Shown here piece by piece: positions 35,175-44,357 of a DNA stretch of 64,000 bases. This DNA comes from Massiliimicrobium timonense (lineage in GTDB: Bacteria; Bacillota_I; Bacilli_A; Erysipelotrichales; Coprobacillaceae). The notes below the pieces were generated by a model. The model was not told the DNA's origin. It saw nothing but the letters and a program-made list of their open reading frames with translations, and did no database searches. Made by a program: the position numbers and the translations under genes. Every line of letters starts with the position of its first letter. The first letter of the stretch is position 1. The DNA lies in assembly GCF_002160865.1 (NCBI RefSeq), contig NZ_NFLJ01000001.1, forward strand, positions 1 through 64,000, in the 5' to 3' direction.

Positions 35175-35511
35175 AGATTTAAAACAACGTGCACAAATAT
35201 TTCAATCATTTGATGCCTTAAAAGGGTTTCGAGAAATATTAAGGGAAACTGAACGTGTTATCGTTCCTCGAAAAGTTTTATCAGAAGATGATCTGGACAT
35301 GCTTGATAGAAAAATTAAGATGATTAAAAATGGAATGATAATTAAAATCATCTACTATAATAATGGTCAATATATTCAATTGGAAGGCAAAGTTTCAAAG
35401 ATAAATCTCAACACTAAGTTTTTACAGATTGTTAAAACAAAAATTAATTTAAAGGATGTTGTAGATATCAAAAGTGATGATTTTCCTGATATATTTGATG
35501 AAACCATATAA
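35167..35511 (+). CDS. YolD-like protein
   Basis: A 114-residue protein whose ATG overlaps the polymerase stop by 8 bp (a GTG at 35158 is an alternative). Residues about 25-110 match the YolD-like domain: helix REILRETERVIVPRK, then beta strands IIKIIYYNNGQYIQLEGKVSKI. YolD-like genes are regularly paired with Y-family polymerases (UvrX-type) in Firmicutes and may act as UmuD-like partners. Confidence 0.85.
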   Translation: MPKDLKQRAQIFQSFDALKGFREILRETERVIVPRKVLSEDDLDMLDRKIKMIKNGMIIKIIYYNNGQYIQLEGKVSKINLNTKFLQIVKTKINLKDVVDIKSDDFPDIFDETI

Positions 35512-35665
35512 TATTCTATTTATTCACATTGATGGAATGAATTTCCAAATATATTTTCTCTAATTTCACAGTAATACTTATAAATTCAAAATGTTACTTT
35601 GTTCTCATAATCTGCTGTATTTTTTATAATAAGCTTATAAAAGTACAGGACGGAGGTGATTACAA

Positions 35666-36046
35666 ATGCAAGATTTATTGGATGTTAAAGACGAGCTTGT
35701 AAAATTAGATTATGCCAAGATAGGCAAACGTATTCAAAAAGTACGCAAGCAAAAAAAATTGACACAAGCCGATCTTGCTGCAATATGTGATTGCACGAGT
35801 AATCATCTTAGTGCAATTGAAAACGGAGTGAACAAACCGTCATTAGAATTGATGGTGAGAATTAGTTGTTCGTTGGATAAAAGTATAGATTATTTCTTAA
35901 TGGATAGTCCCTATGCTTATCCAAAATATAAAATTGATAATGAAATATCAGAGAAATTAAATCGATGTACTTCTCAGATGTTATGTATTGTCAATGATAT
36001 ACTAGATTCATTATTATCAAATATTCAAACAAAAAATGACGAGTGA
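35666..36046 (+). CDS. XRE-family transcriptional regulator
   Basis: A 126-residue protein with a strong CGGAGGTGAT ribosome site. Residues 20-75 form a Cro/C1-type HTH (IGKRIQKVRKQKKLTQADL, then CTSNHLSAIENGVNKPS), and the C-terminus is a helical dimerization tail. It is the first of three regulators in a cargo stretch between the SOS module and the adhesin. Target unknown; the adjacent attenuator-like hairpin and BTAD gene are candidates. Confidence 0.85.
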   Translation: MQDLLDVKDELVKLDYAKIGKRIQKVRKQKKLTQADLAAICDCTSNHLSAIENGVNKPSLELMVRISCSLDKSIDYFLMDSPYAYPKYKIDNEISEKLNRCTSQMLCIVNDILDSLLSNIQTKNDE

Positions 36047-36114
36047 GAAAGTTTTATGGAGTATCTTGGTTTGCCTAATAGAATAGATTAGACAGTCAAT
36101 CCATATAAATCAAT

Positions 36115-36160
36115 AAACCGCAAGGCTGTCTGATTGATAGATAGTTTTTGCGGTTTTTTT
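36115..36160 (+). terminator. Terminator/attenuator before the BTAD-type gene
   Basis: AAACCGCAA (36115-36123) pairs perfectly with TTGCGGTTT (36148-36156), followed by T residues. Within its loop CTGTCTGAT can pair with upstream ATTAGACAG (about 36087-36095), so alternative folding is possible. It ends just before the ribosome site of the next gene. Confidence 0.65.
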
Positions 36161-36177
36161 GAAAGGTGGAAGTCGAT

Positions 36178-37523
36178 ATGGGAAGATATTTGGGAAGTAA
36201 GACGGAAATCAAAGAAGCATTAAAAAATAAAGATTGGTCATTTTTAGAATATGCTATTGATTTTGAAAAAAATATTTGTGAGCTGGAAAGTGATGTGCAT
36301 AATAGCGATGATCCAGAAGAAATTGCAAATAGAACATTGATTGCAGGTGCAGAATTTTATGATGCTGAATGGTGTGGTGTTGTTGAGGTTGATTTATTTC
36401 TTAACAAATGGGCACCGAAGTGGTGGTATAGCAAGAAAACAAAAGAAACACTAGAGCGAAAATATTATGATATGAAAGATTTTACTCCACCTCTTGAGTG
36501 GATTGAAGCATTGCATAAGGGCAATCCAATTAGTTGTTTGGATGCTTCAAAAGATAAAGATGATAATTCAAATGATTATTATTTGTACAAAAAAGTAGAG
36601 GTTGATTCATATTTAGCTTTTCCATTTTGGAAAAATCCATCGGGATTTTGATTGTTGTTAATCCAAGAAAGCATAGAGAGCATATTGGATTTTTGCAAAC
36701 TATATCTTATGTTATGTATTCAACACTTAATGAGCTGAATCAATCAGAAAAGGATAAACCATTCAATACTAAAATAACAAATAATAAGGATATTGTTATC
36801 AATATATTTAGAACTATGGAAATTATAACTTCAAAGGATGTTTTAAGAGAGGAAGAATTGAATTCTCCAAGTATTATTCGTTTAGTAACTTACTTGCTTT
36901 TGAATAAAGGAACATCGCATCCAGCTAGATTGATCTGTGATGCAATATGGCCAGATGAAATCATTGATAACCCAAGCAAGAAAGTAAAAGCTCTGGTTTA
37001 TCGTTTGAATTTACAATTAAAAGATATGCTATCTGATAGATTGATAGTATCAACAAAATACGGATATCAGTTGAATCCAGAATTAAATATTATCACTGAT
37101 ATTCAACAATTTGAAAAACTCTGGTTAGAATCACAAGCGGCATTATCTACCGAAGCAAAAAAAGAATTATTAAAGAAAATAGTAGAAATTTATAAAGGAA
37201 CTATTCTTTCATCAGCGAGTGGTGAACATTGGTTGACTTTATCTGAAACCAATTATCATTCTAAATATTTAGGAAGTACAAATGAACTTCTAAAGATGTT
37301 TTTTGAAGCTCATGATTATAAAGATATACAAAAATATGCCTCACAATCATTAGTACTTGATAGTGCCAATAAAGAAGCTTATTTATGGTTGATCTTAGCA
37401 ATGGATAAATTAGGTTCAGTAGAAATGGCAAAAGGAGAATTACGAACAGCTGAGAAGGTATTAATTGATGAAGAATATCAAGACTTGTTAACTGAACTAA
37501 AGCAACATGATTTTGGCATTTAA
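36178..37523 (+). pseudogene. BTAD/SARP-like transcriptional regulator, frameshifted
   Basis: Two frames read as one protein. The first (to 36651) looks like a GAF-like sensor (DAEWCGVVEVDLFLNKWAPK, SYLAFPFWKNP). The second resumes near 36640 (GILIVVNPRKHREHIGFLQ), and continues through a winged helix (IRLVTYLLLNKG, LICDAIWPDE, VKALVYRLN, STKYGYQLNP) into a TPR-like BTAD region. One missing G in the GGG context at about 36645 explains the shift: P-S-G is followed by I-L-I-V-V once restored. GTG 36166 is an alternative start. Either a real inactivation or a sequence error. Confidence 0.75.
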
Positions 37524-37656
37524 ATGAAAAGACTTCTAAATGACTTCCAAAAGTCTATTAGAATACCTCAAATGCCCACATCACTTTAAAATGACCAATA
37601 CATCACCATGAGAAGACTGTCATGTAACAATATATAGCACTCTCACTTTATACATT

Positions 37657-37683
37657 TTTCATGCAAAGACACATTGCATGAAA
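37657..37683 (+). promoter_or_regulatory. Hairpin overlapping the ribosome site of a 35-aa gene
   Basis: TTTCATGCAA (37657-37666) pairs perfectly with TTGCATGAAA (37674-37683) around AGACACA. The stem runs into AAAGGTGAGG, the ribosome site of the small gene at 37698, and upstream CTCACTTT (37643-37650) can extend pairing over that site. Confidence 0.5.
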
Positions 37684-37697
37684 GGTGAGGGTTAAAA

Positions 37698-37805
37698 ATG
37701 AATATGATACCAACGCAAGGAGCGATTGTTTTTGCATATATATGCAGATTCATTCGGTCCTTTTTCTTTTTTGTAATTCATATTTGTATACGTGCACCAC
37801 CTTAG
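37698..37805 (+). CDS. Small hydrophobic peptide (35 aa)
   Basis: ATG 37698 follows AAAGGTGAGG by 7 nt. The peptide begins MNMIPTQGAIVFAYICRF and continues with a Phe/Ile-rich segment and a short basic tail, compatible with one membrane span. The ribosome site lies at the foot of a perfect 10-bp hairpin. This is too short to be sure; it could be a toxin-like or leader peptide, or chance. It is the only plausible frame in the gap 37524-37847. Confidence 0.4.
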   Translation: MNMIPTQGAIVFAYICRFIRSFFFFVIHICIRAPP

Positions 37806-37847
37806 TTTCTTGATTTTTTAAAAATTTCAAGAAATGGAGGAGAAACA

Positions 37848-38135
37848 ATGTATTACGATCAAAAAAAATGTGGAAAACGAATCCAAGATATGCGTAACAG
37901 TATAGGTTTGACCCAAGATCAATTGGCTGAAAAATTGAATATAGCAACAAGTACGCTAGGAAATATCGAAAGAGGTTCAAAAGGGATTTCTATAGATTTA
38001 GCTGTTGAATTTTGTGTTGTTTTAGATGTATCACTTGATTATTTGATTCTTGGAGAAAGAAATAAATATTTAAGCATGAAAGAAATCATACATAGAGTTA
38101 TTGCTTTACTTACTGAAATGTTGAAAAGGTTATAA
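37848..38135 (+). CDS. XRE-family transcriptional regulator
   Basis: A 95-residue HTH protein (GKRIQDMRNSIGLTQDQLAE, then NIATSTLGNIERGSKG) with a typical C-terminal DVSLDYLILG phrase and a short helix. Ribosome site TGGAGGAG precedes ATG. A perfect 9-bp inverted repeat ACTCACTCT/AGAGTGAGT starts right at its stop codon (38135-38155). It lies between the small hydrophobic gene and the non-coding region upstream of the MazF gene; it is not a recognizable MazE. Confidence 0.85.
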   Translation: MYYDQKKCGKRIQDMRNSIGLTQDQLAEKLNIATSTLGNIERGSKGISIDLAVEFCVVLDVSLDYLILGERNKYLSMKEIIHRVIALLTEMLKRL

Positions 38136-38155
38136 CTCACTCTTAGAGAGTGAGT

Positions 38156-38660
38156 ATCCACTCTACAAGGTCATAAAAAAATGACTTTTGAACAGTTACA
38201 ATCTAAGTGTAGTCAGATATAACTACAATAGTTCCTTGACAATAGAATAATCATTCATCAGATACGTTCCTGTTGTAGGTGCTAACAAGTGCCAGCCACG
38301 TCAGCAATACGCAATGACTGGTATTGAAGAATACAAATCAAAAACAGTTGTAGTTGTTTCAACAATATCAATAGCGAAATCATATTGGCTTGTAAATATC
38401 AAATAGCTTTTGATAAGGCGATGAAACCAACAGGTATAATGATACTTCCGTCTAGCCACAGCCCTGTTTATAGGATCACGCAATGGAGGCGGCTTCGTGA
38501 GAACCACGAGGAGGTGCGAAAGCCTATGGAGCTATGTAGCTGATAGCCGTCTGATGATTTCCCGATAAATACAAAACGTATTATTTTCCCAGGGGTGTTA
38601 AGGACAAATATGGGATTCACATATGAAAAGGAAAGGCTGTGATATTATTTACAGCCTTTT
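38156..38660 (+). ncRNA. Candidate structured non-coding RNA upstream of mazF
   Basis: About 500 bp without a credible gene, visibly richer in G/C than its neighbours in the part 38270-38540. It has several local stems: AAGGTCAT/ATGACTTT (38167-38188), GTAGT/ACTAC (about 38207), CCAG...TCA/TGACTGG (about 38292-38322), and CTTCGTG/CACGAGG (about 38494-38512). It ends in a terminator-like hairpin, AAAGGCTGT (38632-38640)/ACAGCCTTT (38651-38659). A TTGACA at about 38236 could be a -35 element. I do not recognise the RNA family. It could also be a decayed mobile element. Confidence 0.4.
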
Positions 38661-38689
38661 GTTACATACCCAAGAAAGGAGGATATTGT

Positions 38690-39085
38690 ATGTTAAATAA
38701 AGATTGGGTTTATCGCAGAGGTGATATTTATTATGTGGATTTAAATCCTGTAATTGGTTCTGAACAAGGAGGAAGTAGACCGGTAGTTGTAATACAAAAC
38801 AATTCGGGAAATCGACATGCACCAACATTGATAGTGGCTATGATTACATCTAAAACTTCTAAGAACGGACAATTACCTACTCATTACTTATTGAAGGAAA
38901 ATCCTGCATTAGATGAACCATCGGTCGTACTGCTTGAACAGTTAAGAACGGTTGATAAGCGTAGAGTAAGAGAATATCTAGGTAGAACAAGTAAAAGAGA
39001 GATGCTTGCAATAGATAAAGCATTAGTTAAAAGTTTATCTTTAAATTATCTATTACGATTAAATTATTCGGATGAAAAAATCTAA
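38690..39085 (+). CDS. mazF: MazF/PemK-family endoribonuclease toxin
   Basis: A 131-residue protein with the MazF signatures YRRGDIYYVDLNPVIGSEQG, RPVVVIQNN, PTLIVAMITSK, and VLLEQLRTVDKRRVREYLG. MazF toxins cut mRNA at short sequences. ATG 38690 is chosen because AAAGGAGG lies 10 nt upstream. No MazE-like antitoxin gene is adjacent; the preceding 555 bp is non-coding. A terminator hairpin follows (39089-39127). In Firmicutes chromosomes mazF sits after mazE, so this solo copy is unusual. Confidence 0.88.
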   Translation: MLNKDWVYRRGDIYYVDLNPVIGSEQGGSRPVVVIQNNSGNRHAPTLIVAMITSKTSKNGQLPTHYLLKENPALDEPSVVLLEQLRTVDKRRVREYLGRTSKREMLAIDKALVKSLSLNYLLRLNYSDEKI

Positions 39086-39088
39086 TCG

Positions 39089-39130
39089 AAAAAGTGTGTT
39101 GAAGGAGGTGATGGAATCACACTTTTTTTA
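39089..39130 (+). terminator. Terminator after mazF
   Basis: AAAAAGTGTG (39089-39098) pairs with CACACTTTTT (39118-39127). The loop contains GGAGGTG and ATG, which would start a six-codon frame (39111-39131); probably incidental. Confidence 0.7.
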
Positions 39131-39172
39131 GAAAATGAAAGGAATTTATCTTAAAAAAGAAAGGAGAACAAA

Positions 39173-42100
39173 ATGAAAGGAAAAATAAAGGGAATATTCA
39201 TTAGCTTTATGTCATTTCTTATGATATTTTCAAACTTTACTCCTATCAGTGTTCGTGCCGAAACCTATACAACAAGTGCTAAGAATCATTCGACATGGTG
39301 GCTTGCAGATCCTAGCACAGGTAGACGAGATGAACATGAAGCAGAACTTTTCATTAATGGAGAACAAGTTTTTTGTATTGATGCTTTTACAAGCTTTAAA
39401 AGTGGTGTCACCATGAATGATGTAGAATGGAGTACAGTTGGTATTTCACAAGAGATGGCTAAGGAACTATCTTTAATTGCGTATTTCGGTTCAAAAGTTG
39501 ATGGTCGAAAAGGCAAAGACTGGTATGCCATTACCCAAGGATTAATCTGGAAAACCTTGCATGAAAGCCAAGGTCATACAGACATGTGTTATGTAGAAAC
39601 TCCAACAAATCCTGATTACGCTACGACAGTGAAATTGTGGAATGAAATTAAAGCAGATGTAGCTGCTTATAAAAAGACACCTTCATTTACTGATGGAGAT
39701 TATGAAGTGGATGCAGGAAAGTCAATTACTTTAACTGATACCAATAGTTCACTTAAGAACATGGTTGTTAAAGATGATGGTGGATTAAATGTTTCAATCA
39801 GTGGAAGCAATAAACTTATTATTTCTGGAACAGCTGATTCACCAGATAAAGCTACAATTACTTTACAGAGAAATATTGACCCGGCTCAGGTTGGAGCAAG
39901 TGTTGCATTCTACAATGGCAAGACACAATCTGTTGCTAAGTTTAAAATTTCTGATCCATTGCAGATAAAGCTATCTGTTAAGGTCAATAAGTTTGGTAGC
40001 CTTGAATTAACAAAGTATAATGATGACGGTTCAGCAACCGTTAAAGACACGACATTTAGAATTACTGGTCCAAATGGCTTTGATGAAACACATACTACAG
40101 ACAGTAATGGGCAGATAAAATTAGATAATCTTGTATTAGGAGATTATAAAGCAGTTGAAACTAAGTCGGCTGATGGTTATTTGATCAACGTCAATGAAAA
40201 AGGATTTACCATCAAGGCAAATCAAGCAACAACGATTGATTTCAGCAATAAAGAGCCTTCAGCACAGATTATCTTATCAAAAGTTGATAAGGAAACTGGT
40301 GAAACCCCTCAAGGAGATGCAACATTAAAAGGTGCAACATATCAGTTAAAAGCTGCTGAAGATATTTACAACAAAGCAAAAACAAAGAAATTTTATTCAA
40401 AAGGCGATATAGTAGCAACAAGAGTTACAGACGAAAAAGGTAAGATGGAATCTATTGATAACTTGCCTTTAGGTCATTATCAAGCAGTTGAAACACACGC
40501 TAGCAATGGGTATCTTATTGATTCAAATATCTATGATATTTATTGCAGTTATGAAGGTCAAACAGTAGAAAAAATATTACGTTCACAGATATCAAAAGAA
40601 CAGGTCATGAAACAAGCTTTTGAAATCATCAAAATCTCAAGTGATGGTGAAAGTGGCGAAGCAGATACTTTGGAGGGAGCAGAATTCACAGTAAAATTGA
40701 ACAGTGATATTCAGAAAAATGGTTGGGATAAAGCAAAAGCTTATGATGTTTTAAAGACTGATAAAAAGGGATATGCAAAATCTATTGAACTTCCTTATGG
40801 TACTTATACTGTTAAGGAAACAAAAATTCCTGATAATGTATATCCAGTAAATGATTTTACTGTGGTTATCGATTATGATAGTCGTGAACCACAATCTTGG
40901 AAAGTATTAAATGATGCTCCATTTAAAGCACTGATCAAAGCAGTTAAGCTAGATAAAGAAACAGGTAAAACCATCTTACTTCCTGATACGACATTCAAGA
41001 TCAAAAATCTTGATACAGGAGAATATGTAGGACAATGGGTATGGTTTCCAATTCCTCATTATATGACAGAATTTAAAACCGATAAAAGTGGTACTGTCAC
41101 AACTCCTAGCACATTGGGCATAGGAGAATATCAAATTGAAGAAATTCATGCACCAGAAGGATATATTTTAGATAAGGAACCTATTAAATTTACTGTATCA
41201 GCGAATACACCTTATCAGATTGCTGATGATGGTAAGACACCAATCATTAGTGTGACTAAGGAAGATATATCAGTTAAAGGTAGTATCTCTGTTGCTAAAA
41301 TTGGAGAACAAGTTACTAATATTTTTAAAGATTCAAATGGGAACATTCAGTTTATATATGAAAAATTACCAGTAAATGGTACAAAATTCATTGTAAAAGC
41401 TGATGAAGATATTTACTCTGCAGATAACCAGAAAACCCTTATTTATGCAAAAGGGGATAAGGTCGCAGAACTTACTACTGATTATGGATACGCAGAAACA
41501 GATTTATTACCATTAGGTAAATATAATATTTATGAAAAGACTGCAGGTGATGGTTTTGTCATTAACAAAGAAATAAAAAAAGTTTCACTCACTTACAAAG
41601 ATGAACATACATCAGTTGTATTTTATGATGTAGAGTATGAAAATAATCGTCAGAAAGTTGAAATTGAAGTTGAAAAACAAGACAAAGACACTGGTACACC
41701 ATTAAGTGGCGCAGTATTTGGATTATATGCAAAAGAGAATATTTATGGAATAGATAACCGTCCTATGAGAAGTAAACGTCTGCTAGTAGAAAAAGGCACA
41801 TTGATTGAAACAGCAGTATCTGACTCGAATGGTGTTGCACATTTTGACTCAGATTTACCAATTGGAAATTTATTTGAAATCAAAGAGATGAAAGCACCTA
41901 TTGGTTATGCGTCTACTACGCAATTAGAGACAGTTGATACTTCTTATCAAGGACAGGATAAAGAAACATTAAAATTCTCATATGTATTTATGAATGATAT
42001 TACAAAGGTTGAAATATCTAAAAAAGACATCACAAATAAAGATGAAATTGAGGGTGCACATTTAACAGTTTATCCTAAAGATAGTAAAGGAGAAATCTTT

Positions 42101-43693
42101 GATACTTGGATCAGTGGCCAAGATGGAAAAAATGAAGATGGCACAATTAAGCCACATATTATTAAAGGTCTTGAAGTAGGAAAAACCTATGTATTGAAAG
42201 AAACAAGTTCGCCTTATGGTTATGCAATTGCAGATGAGGTTGAATTTACAGTTTCAGATACCGGTGAAATTCAGTCAGTAGAGATGAAAGATGAAATGGT
42301 CTTTGGCGAACTAAAATGGAATAAGACTGGAGAAATTTTTGACCAAGTCATTATTGGTCAGACAGAATTTGGTACTACTTATTCCCCAATATGGAATAAA
42401 TCAAATCTTTTAGCTGCTGAAGTAACTATTTATGCTGCTGAAGACATCAAAATTGGAAATACAACTTATTTCCATGAAGGTGATAAAGTAGAAGTATTGG
42501 AATCTGACTGGGAATCTGTTAAAAGTAAAAAGCTACCAGTAGGAAAATACTATTACCAAGAAACGAAAACACCTCATGGATATCTATTAGATACAAATAA
42601 ACATTATTTTGAAATCAAGGATAGCCAGATAACTGATCTTCAAATTATCGAATCAACTTTAGAAAATAAACGACCAACATTTGATATTGATATGACAAAA
42701 GTTCTAGAGGAACAAAATATCTTTAAGAGTGACGATGCATACAAAGATATTGTGTTTGGGATCTATGCCAGAGAAGATATTTATGACTACATGGGAAATG
42801 TAGCAATCGAAAATGGTTCTTTAATCAGTACAACAGGTATTGATAAAGATGGTCATTTAGTTACTGTACCTGACTTGCCAAATGGTGTTTATTATTTAAC
42901 TGAACTTCAAACAAATGCTCAGTATGTTCTAAATGAAAGAGAGTATGACTTTGAAGTTGCTTATCATGGAGAAGATGTATCTAAATATACAATCATGATT
43001 GGAAACGATGGAATCATTGATAATGAACTGGCTCGTGGAACAATTTCTGTAAAGAAAGTGGATTTTGATACTAAAGGAGCATTATCTGATGTTCAATTCA
43101 ATATTTCAGTTCATGAAGACATGAGCTATATCATCAAGTCAGTTAAAACGGATAAAGAAGGAATTGCTTTATTTGATGAATTAGAACTTGGAACTTATTT
43201 TGTACAAGAATCTAAACAAGTAGATGGTTATGTATTGAATGATCATATCTATAAAGTTGAAGTAACAAAAGATGGTGATTTATTAGAGGTTGTTTGTGAA
43301 AACAAACCAACAGAGATGGAATTCAGTAAGATAGACATCACAACTGGCGAAGAATTACCAGGTGCTAAAATTTCAGTAACAGATAAAGAAACTGGAAAAA
43401 CTATTGATGAGTGGGTATCTACTGATACACCTCATAAAATTAAGTATTTGGTCGAAGGTAAAGAGTATGTCATGACTGAAATCATTGCACCTAAAGGCTA
43501 TGATATTGCTGAAAGTATTACTTTTATAGCTAAAGATGGTCAAAAGATTGTCATGAAAGATACAGTAACTCCAAGAAATGATAATCCTAAGACTGGGGAT
43601 GTGTCTCATGTTGGTTCATGGATAACCCTTGCTGGATTAAGCGGGGCAGTATTAATGATTGCTTTAAGAAAGAAGAGAAAAGATTATGAATAG
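39173..43693 (+). CDS. Thioester-domain / Cna-B repeat surface adhesin with NPKTG anchor
   Basis: A 1,506-residue cell-wall protein. A signal peptide (residues 1-29, ending VRA) leads a thioester domain in which C68 (VFCIDAF) and Q122 (ITQGLIW) are placed to form the internal Cys-Gln thioester used for covalent host binding. At least eleven Cna-B/SpaA-type modules follow, each ending in a phrase like ETKTPHGYLLD or EEIHAPEGYILD, expected to carry isopeptide bonds. The C-terminus has the sortase signal NPKTG, a hydrophobic span and a basic tail (RKKRKDYE). Ribosome site AAAGGAG. The following gene overlaps by 8 bp. No pilin sortase is adjacent, so a housekeeping sortase probably anchors it. 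Confidence 0.9.
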   Translation: MKGKIKGIFISFMSFLMIFSNFTPISVRAETYTTSAKNHSTWWLADPSTGRRDEHEAELFINGEQVFCIDAFTSFKSGVTMNDVEWSTVGISQEMAKELSLIAYFGSKVDGRKGKDWYAITQGLIWKTLHESQGHTDMCYVETPTNPDYATTVKLWNEIKADVAAYKKTPSFTDGDYEVDAGKSITLTDTNSSLKNMVVKDDGGLNVSISGSNKLIISGTADSPDKATITLQRNIDPAQVGASVAFYNGKTQSVAKFKISDPLQIKLSVKVNKFGSLELTKYNDDGSATVKDTTFRITGPNGFDETHTTDSNGQIKLDNLVLGDYKAVETKSADGYLINVNEKGFTIKANQATTIDFSNKEPSAQIILSKVDKETGETPQGDATLKGATYQLKAAEDIYNKAKTKKFYSKGDIVATRVTDEKGKMESIDNLPLGHYQAVETHASNGYLIDSNIYDIYCSYEGQTVEKILRSQISKEQVMKQAFEIIKISSDGESGEADTLEGAEFTVKLNSDIQKNGWDKAKAYDVLKTDKKGYAKSIELPYGTYTVKETKIPDNVYPVNDFTVVIDYDSREPQSWKVLNDAPFKALIKAVKLDKETGKTILLPDTTFKIKNLDTGEYVGQWVWFPIPHYMTEFKTDKSGTVTTPSTLGIGEYQIEEIHAPEGYILDKEPIKFTVSANTPYQIADDGKTPIISVTKEDISVKGSISVAKIGEQVTNIFKDSNGNIQFIYEKLPVNGTKFIVKADEDIYSADNQKTLIYAKGDKVAELTTDYGYAETDLLPLGKYNIYEKTAGDGFVINKEIKKVSLTYKDEHTSVVFYDVEYENNRQKVEIEVEKQDKDTGTPLSGAVFGLYAKENIYGIDNRPMRSKRLLVEKGTLIETAVSDSNGVAHFDSDLPIGNLFEIKEMKAPIGYASTTQLETVDTSYQGQDKETLKFSYVFMNDITKVEISKKDITNKDEIEGAHLTVYPKDSKGEIFDTWISGQDGKNEDGTIKPHIIKGLEVGKTYVLKETSSPYGYAIADEVEFTVSDTGEIQSVEMKDEMVFGELKWNKTGEIFDQVIIGQTEFGTTYSPIWNKSNLLAAEVTIYAAEDIKIGNTTYFHEGDKVEVLESDWESVKSKKLPVGKYYYQETKTPHGYLLDTNKHYFEIKDSQITDLQIIESTLENKRPTFDIDMTKVLEEQNIFKSDDAYKDIVFGIYAREDIYDYMGNVAIENGSLISTTGIDKDGHLVTVPDLPNGVYYLTELQTNAQYVLNEREYDFEVAYHGEDVSKYTIMIGNDGIIDNELARGTISVKKVDFDTKGALSDVQFNISVHEDMSYIIKSVKTDKEGIALFDELELGTYFVQESKQVDGYVLNDHIYKVEVTKDGDLLEVVCENKPTEMEFSKIDITTGEELPGAKISVTDKETGKTIDEWVSTDTPHKIKYLVEGKEYVMTEIIAPKGYDIAESITFIAKDGQKIVMKDTVTPRNDNPKTGDVSHVGSWITLAGLSGAVLMIALRKKRKDYE

Positions 43694-44000
43694 TTCAATA
43701 TATTTATCATTATTTCTTATAACAGCTTGCATAATCTTAATTTTAAAAGTATATCATGCTGTAAAGTTATCTAAACGCAATAGAATACAAACAATAAGAG
43801 GGAGAGAATTTCTCCCTCTTAATAATAATGAAGAGCTTTTAGAAATTATAGCAAATATGTATGATGTATTTATTTCAGATCTACCAAGAAATAGAAATCT
43901 ACAAAGAGAAGCTGTGAAGTACATTATTAAACATGCAAATGAATATAGCAGAAAAGAAATTATTGAAGCGTTGGATTATTTATATTCTTGGGGAAAATAG
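43686..44000 (+). CDS. Small single-span membrane protein downstream of the adhesin
   Basis: A 104-residue protein whose ATG overlaps the adhesin stop by 8 bp. Residues 5-22 form one hydrophobic helix (YLSLFLITACIILILK), followed by a basic stretch and a soluble helical domain (ELLEIIANMYDVFI, EAVKYIIKHANEYS). Coupling to the adhesin suggests a related role, but I do not recognise the family. A terminator follows at 44021-44064. Confidence 0.65.
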   Translation: MNSSIYLSLFLITACIILILKVYHAVKLSKRNRIQTIRGREFLPLNNNEELLEIIANMYDVFISDLPRNRNLQREAVKYIIKHANEYSRKEIIEALDYLYSWGK

Positions 44001-44020
44001 ATTATAAAAATAATTGCTTA

Positions 44021-44066
44021 AAAATACAAGTTGTATGATAGATGATTCATGGGACTTGTATTTTTA
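44021..44066 (+). terminator. Terminator after the adhesin operon
   Basis: AAAATACAAGT (44021-44031) pairs with ACTTGTATTTT (44054-44064) around a 22-nt loop, with following T residues. Confidence 0.7.
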
Positions 44067-44128
44067 ATTTTTTATTAGATGATTTACATATCTGTTTTCT
44101 AGATTGATATGTAGATAGGAGAACTCAA

Positions 44129-44233
44129 ATGACAGATAATTGGACTGAATTCTTAAAATTCATAAAGGAAATGATTGAAAAATACTTCAGTTGTATTGAG
44201 TTAAATGATGGAAATAATGACATCGTTGAGTAA
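44129..44233 (+). CDS. Small acidic peptide before the recombinase (34 aa)
   Basis: ATG 44129 follows AGGAG by 7 nt. The peptide is MTDNWTEFLKFIKEMIEKYF plus a short acidic tail, likely one amphipathic helix. It lies 124 bp before the recombinase gene. Short frames with good ribosome sites just before ICE integrase genes can encode excisionase-like or regulatory peptides, but there is no HTH here. Existence is moderately supported, function unknown. Confidence 0.45.
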   Translation: MTDNWTEFLKFIKEMIEKYFSCIELNDGNNDIVE

Positions 44234-44357
44234 AAGTTATTAATTCACTAAAATGAAATAGAGATTGATTTAGAACACTGAAGTATAAACTGTTTGTGTG
44301 AAATTATTTTACACAAATAGTTACATAATGTATTTCTTGAAAAGAAGGAGGTTTTTT

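Noticed and set aside
36166-36177. GTG 36166 as the start of the BTAD-type gene
   Set aside because: It overlaps the ribosome-site region itself; ATG 36178 is more plausible, though not certain.
38400-38620. Group II intron or TnpB-associated RNA remnant
   Set aside because: A GTGCGAAAG string and AGGGGTGTTAAGG recall intron or IS ends, but there is no domain V, no reverse transcriptase and no TnpB frame, so I kept only 'candidate structured RNA'.
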